6,902 bases of DNA from DATHSY01 sp046729855 (GTDB lineage Bacteria; Actinomycetota; UBA4738; HRBIN12). Within the stretch, counting starts at the first letter, position 1; every line of letters begins with the position of its first letter. The translations under genes were made by a program, and so were the position numbers. Positions 5,459 through 6,902 of the stretch are shown one piece after another. Below the pieces are notes generated by a model. It did not search any database, had not been told where the DNA came from, and saw nothing but the letters and a program-made list of their open reading frames with translations. The DNA lies in assembly GCA_046729855.1 (NCBI GenBank), contig JBKPHM010000112.1, positions 1-6,902 on the forward strand, given 5' to 3'.

Positions 5459-5860
5459 TCAGCCGAGGTCGTTCTCGCCGATCCGGCGCTTCTCGATCTC
5501 GCGGATCCGGTTGGCGACGATCGGAATCGCGTCCATCATCGCTCCGAAGTCACGGGCGGACATCACGATCGCGCGGACCGCCGAGAGCGTCTCGACGGTC
5601 GCCGTCCGGCGCGCGCGCTCGATCAGCGCGATCTCGCCCACGATGTCGCCCGCGCCCAGCGTCGCGATCGGGCGCCGGTCCTGCCGAACCTCGCACTCGC
5701 CCTCCTGGATCACGAAGAACTCGTACGCGAACCGCCCCTGGTCGAGCAGGCGCTTGCCTTCGGGCACGTCGACCTCGTCCGCCCACCGGGCGATCCGGTC
5801 GAGGTCGCGCCTGGAAAGGCCCTCGAACAGCGGCACCTTCGTCAGTCGATCCGGATCCAT
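5459..5860 (-). CDS. Standalone cyclic nucleotide-binding domain protein
   Basis: The 133-residue protein is almost entirely one CAP_ED/cNMP-binding beta-roll. It starts with MDPDRLTKVPLFEGLSRRDL (1-20), the usual 'vplF.gLs..dL' entry helix. The roll follows with EVDVPEGKRLLDQG (29-42) and EFFVIQEGECEVRQD (47-61). The phosphate-binding cassette is at 70-87: GDIVGEIALIERARRTA, with Glu76 and Arg85 in the positions that contact the cyclic nucleotide. It ends with VRAIVMSARDFGAMMD and a basic helix (ANRIREIEKRR). No helix-turn-helix, kinase, channel or hydrolase domain is attached, so it is either a ligand-sensing partner for another protein or a degenerate regulator; the partner is unknown. ATG 5860 is preferred because it begins at the conserved entry motif; an in-frame GTG at 5899 would add 13 residues without family support. 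G-runs at 5870-5875 are the only ribosome-site candidate. It converges on tadA with 9 bp between stops. Confidence 0.85.
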   Translation of the reverse strand: MDPDRLTKVPLFEGLSRRDLDRIARWADEVDVPEGKRLLDQGRFAYEFFVIQEGECEVRQDRRPIATLGAGDIVGEIALIERARRTATVETLSAVRAIVMSARDFGAMMDAIPIVANRIREIEKRRIGENDLG

Positions 5861-5904
5861 CGCATCGAACCCCCCGCGCCGTTCGGCCCATGCTCCCACG
5901 CCAG

Positions 5905-5935
5905 GTGACGTCGCGGCGAGCCCCGTTGCTAGACT
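5905..5935 (+). promoter_or_regulatory. Putative promoter of the serine tRNA
   Basis: TAGACT (5930-5935) fits TAnnnT and ends 6 nt before the first base of the mature tRNA at 5942. GTGACG (5905-5910) matches four of six bases of a -35, with a long 19-nt spacer. If TAGACT is used, transcription would start at or within a base or two of the tRNA 5' end. The -10 is moderately convincing, the -35 weak. Confidence 0.42.
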
Positions 5936-5941
5936 CCACCC

Positions 5942-6033
5942 GGAGGCGTGCCGGAGCGGACGAACGGGACCGCCTCGAAAGCGGTTAGGGCCCTGACCGG
6001 CCCTCGCGTGTTCGAATCACGCCGCCTCCGCCA
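5942..6033 (+). tRNA. tRNA-Ser(CGA), reads UCG
   Basis: A complete class II tRNA of 92 nt is visible. The acceptor stem is GGAGGCG (5942-5948) with CGCCTCC (6023-6029), then discriminator G6030 and an encoded CCA at 6031-6033. The anticodon stem ACCGC/GCGGT (5969-5973 and 5981-5985) encloses the loop CTCGAAA, giving anticodon CGA at 5976-5978. The long variable arm pairs GGGCC (5988-5992) with GGCCC (5999-6003), and the long variable arm together with discriminator G is typical of serine tRNAs. The T arm is GCGTG-TTCGAAT-CACGC (6006-6022). All stems pair perfectly. It serves the UCG codon, common in high-GC genomes. No integrase or duplicated 3' end is visible, so there is no sign that an element has used it as an attachment site within the window. 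Confidence 0.97.
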
Positions 6034-6062
6034 AACACGCCGTCCACCTGCGGGAGTCCGCA

Positions 6063-6090
6063 GAAGGCCCGCATGTAGAACCGGGCCTTC
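6063..6090. terminator. Hairpin terminator after tRNA-Ser, possibly bidirectional
   Basis: GAAGGCCCG (6063-6071) and CGGGCCTTC (6082-6090) form a perfect 9-bp stem with a 10-nt loop. It lies 29 nt after the tRNA and 23 nt beyond the stop of the broken gene that reads from the other strand, so it could serve both. There is no U-tract after either arm, as is common for high-GC actinobacterial terminators. Confidence 0.65.
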
Positions 6091-6113
6091 GTGCCTCCGA
6101 TGGGCGGCTCGGG

Positions 6114-6455
6114 TCAGAAGGGTGAGACGATCCAGTAGTCGTCACCGCAGCGTTCGGAGATGTCGACTCCGGTCAGCTCCGTTGCCCAGCGCTCGGCCAC
6201 ACGCGGTCCGCCAACCTCGTTCGGAGTCGCTCCGCCGCCGCCGACGCCGCAGCCGCTCGCCCTCCCTCGCCGCTCTCGTTAGGGACCTCGAGTCGTCCAT
6301 CGGTGAGTTGAAAAGCCGTGTACCCCTCGGGCCACAGCAGGAGCCACCGATCCCCGTACGCCGCGACGAAGACGCAGCCGGGGCCGAACCTCGAGCACGC
6401 CCTCCATCGCTCCGGCCGGATGCTCGCTTCCGATAGGCACCGTCGGAAGAAGATC
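6114..6455 (-). pseudogene. Small beta-rich protein gene broken by two compensating frameshifts
   Basis: No single frame is open across this stretch, but joining frames gives one protein-like sequence on the minus strand. Part 1 is DLLPTVPIGSEHPAGAMEGV followed by LEVRP (6455 to about 6381). Part 2, shifted by an extra base in the G-run at 6380-6383, reads GCVFVAAYGDRWLLLWPEGY, then TAFQLTDGRLEVPNESGE. Part 3 returns to the first frame near 6258-6270 and reads GVGGGATPNEVGGPRVAERW, then ATELTGVDISERCGDDYWIV and SPF before TGA at 6114-6116. Staying in the first frame would hit a TAA at 6279-6281. The composite resembles small actinobacterial exported or lipoprotein-type hypothetical proteins with a 'GD(R)WLLLWPEGY' strand and an 'ERCGxDYW' end; function unknown. 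The 5' end is unclear: another frame at about 6480-6530 reads LLQAVAAACAADRPG, which could be a lipoprotein signal remnant, but no start codon is in frame with it. Decay and sequencing or assembly error are both possible. Confidence 0.55.
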
Positions 6456-6574
6456 CCGGCAGGCGTACCTGGCCGGTCGGCGGCACACGCCGCCGCAACG
6501 GCCTGAAGGAGGCCGAAGGATCGTAGACGTGGAAGGAGGGTCGGGTGGTGCGGTGAAACCGTGCTCGGGTACTA
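6456..6574. other. Region between broken gene and methyltransferase, 5' remnant uncertain
   Basis: No intact gene is seen. One minus-strand frame gives a short hydrophobic stretch with an AAAC lipobox-like tetrad that may be the lost N-terminus of the broken gene. It has no ATG, GTG or TTG in frame after the tandem stops at 6572-6577. Confidence 0.35.
6499..6515 (-). terminator. Hairpin after the methyltransferase gene, possible terminator
   Basis: CGGCCT and AGGCCG form a 6-bp stem with a 5-nt loop about 60 nt after the methyltransferase stop. On the minus strand it is followed by TTG, not a real U-tract. It lies where the N-terminus of the broken downstream gene might once have been, so its role is uncertain. 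Confidence 0.28.
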
Positions 6575-6902
6575 CTAGGGACGACGTCCGATCGCCCGGC
6601 CCCACGCAAAGGCGGCGAACGAATCCGGTGCCTCAGCCCAGCGGATCCAGGCTCGCTCCAACGCGGGGATCTCATCGGGGTCGCCGAGTCCGTACTGCGT
6701 AACCCCGCCCACGTACCATTCGTCCCGGCAGTCCGCCGCCCTGCCCAGGCCGAAGGTGCGTACCCGTTCCTCGGTGCCGTAGCTGAGGTACTTCGTGAAC
6801 GCGTCGACGTCTTCGAACCCCGCCGCGAGCAACAGACCGCGAAGCTCGCGTCCGCGGTGGTAGTGGACGTCGCCCTGGGCGTCATAGATCTGCAGCCGCA
6901 GT
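6575..6902 (-). CDS. Class I SAM-dependent methyltransferase, C-terminal fragment
   Basis: The gene enters from the right edge, so only the last 108 residues are visible. It reads LRLQIYDAQGDVHYHRGREL, RGLLLAAGFEDVDAF, then a helical stretch with GTEERVRTFGLGRAADC, and ends in PALERAWIRWAEAPDSFAAF plus AWGRAIGRRP and TAG (6575-6577), with a second in-frame TAG right after. The 'GR.LR.LL.AAGF.DV.A' block is the beta-6 region after the core Rossmann fold, and 'AW..WAE.PDAF.A.AWG.A.G' is the usual end of a ubiquinone/menaquinone-type (Methyltransf_11) family seen in actinobacteria. The SAM-binding glycine motif lies outside the window, so the substrate cannot be judged. A TTG at 6832 inside the fragment is not the start because conserved sequence continues upstream. 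It is on the same strand as the broken gene downstream. Confidence 0.78.
   Translation of the reverse strand, partial: LRLQIYDAQGDVHYHRGRELRGLLLAAGFEDVDAFTKYLSYGTEERVRTFGLGRAADCRDEWYVGGVTQYGLGDPDEIPALERAWIRWAEAPDSFAAFAWGRAIGRRP

Noticed and set aside
5942..6033. The tRNA-Ser 3' end as an integration site for a mobile element
   Set aside because: No integrase, no repeat of the tRNA 3' end and no compositional change follow it; the adjacent broken gene alone is not enough.
6142..6885. A long minus-strand open frame of 247 codons at the right end
   Set aside because: Its translation is arginine/serine-rich low-complexity shadow; the methyltransferase fragment and broken gene in the other frames look like real proteins.
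1..6902. A defence island, CRISPR array or new multigene system
   Set aside because: No regular repeats, nucleases, reverse transcriptases, toxins or transposases are visible; the genes are individually recognisable chromosomal functions.

Overview
The window is a high-GC chromosomal segment, about two thirds or more G+C by eye, with strong G/C bias at third codon positions. It most likely comes from an actinomycetote, possibly an uncultured or deep-branching lineage. The clues are a PPOX-fold protein of the putative F420-dependent type, a divergent luciferase-like (LLM, F420-type) oxidoreductase, a standalone PASTA membrane protein, frequent GTG starts, and genes with a TAnnnT -10 box a few bases before the start codon and no Shine-Dalgarno sequence (leaderless style). 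The phylum is inferred; another high-GC phylum such as Chloroflexota cannot be excluded from sequence alone.

Layout. Positions 2-304 (+) are the 3' end of a beta-repeat (LiaF/DUF4097-like) protein, converging on nicotinate phosphoribosyltransferase (332-1663, -). Upstream of that, on the same strand, is a PPOX-fold flavin/F420 protein (1724-2146, -). It is divergent from an LLM oxidoreductase (2185-3039, +) across only 38 bp. An agmatinase-family ureohydrolase follows (3107-4141, +). Next come three small + strand genes: a one-TM single-PASTA protein (4252-4611), a minimal zincin metallopeptidase (4642-4989) and the tRNA adenosine deaminase TadA (4997-5449). A cyclic-nucleotide-binding-domain protein (5459-5860, -) converges on tadA. 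A complete tRNA-Ser(CGA) lies at 5942-6033 (+), followed by a hairpin terminator. The right end carries the remains of a small secreted-type protein gene broken by compensating frameshifts (6114 to about 6455, -) and the C-terminal part of a SAM-dependent methyltransferase (6575-6902, -) that runs off the window.

Function. These are mostly independent housekeeping or single-gene units rather than one pathway: NAD salvage, tRNA modification and decoding, F420/flavin redox chemistry and guanidino-compound hydrolysis. The clearest recurrent theme is transcriptional. Near-identical TAGnCT/TACGCT boxes sit 6-10 nt before several start codons and before the 5' end of the tRNA. I found no mobile element, CRISPR array or recognisable new multigene system. 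The most unusual items are the doubly frameshifted gene, the compact divergent promoter and the leader-free tRNA promoter arrangement.
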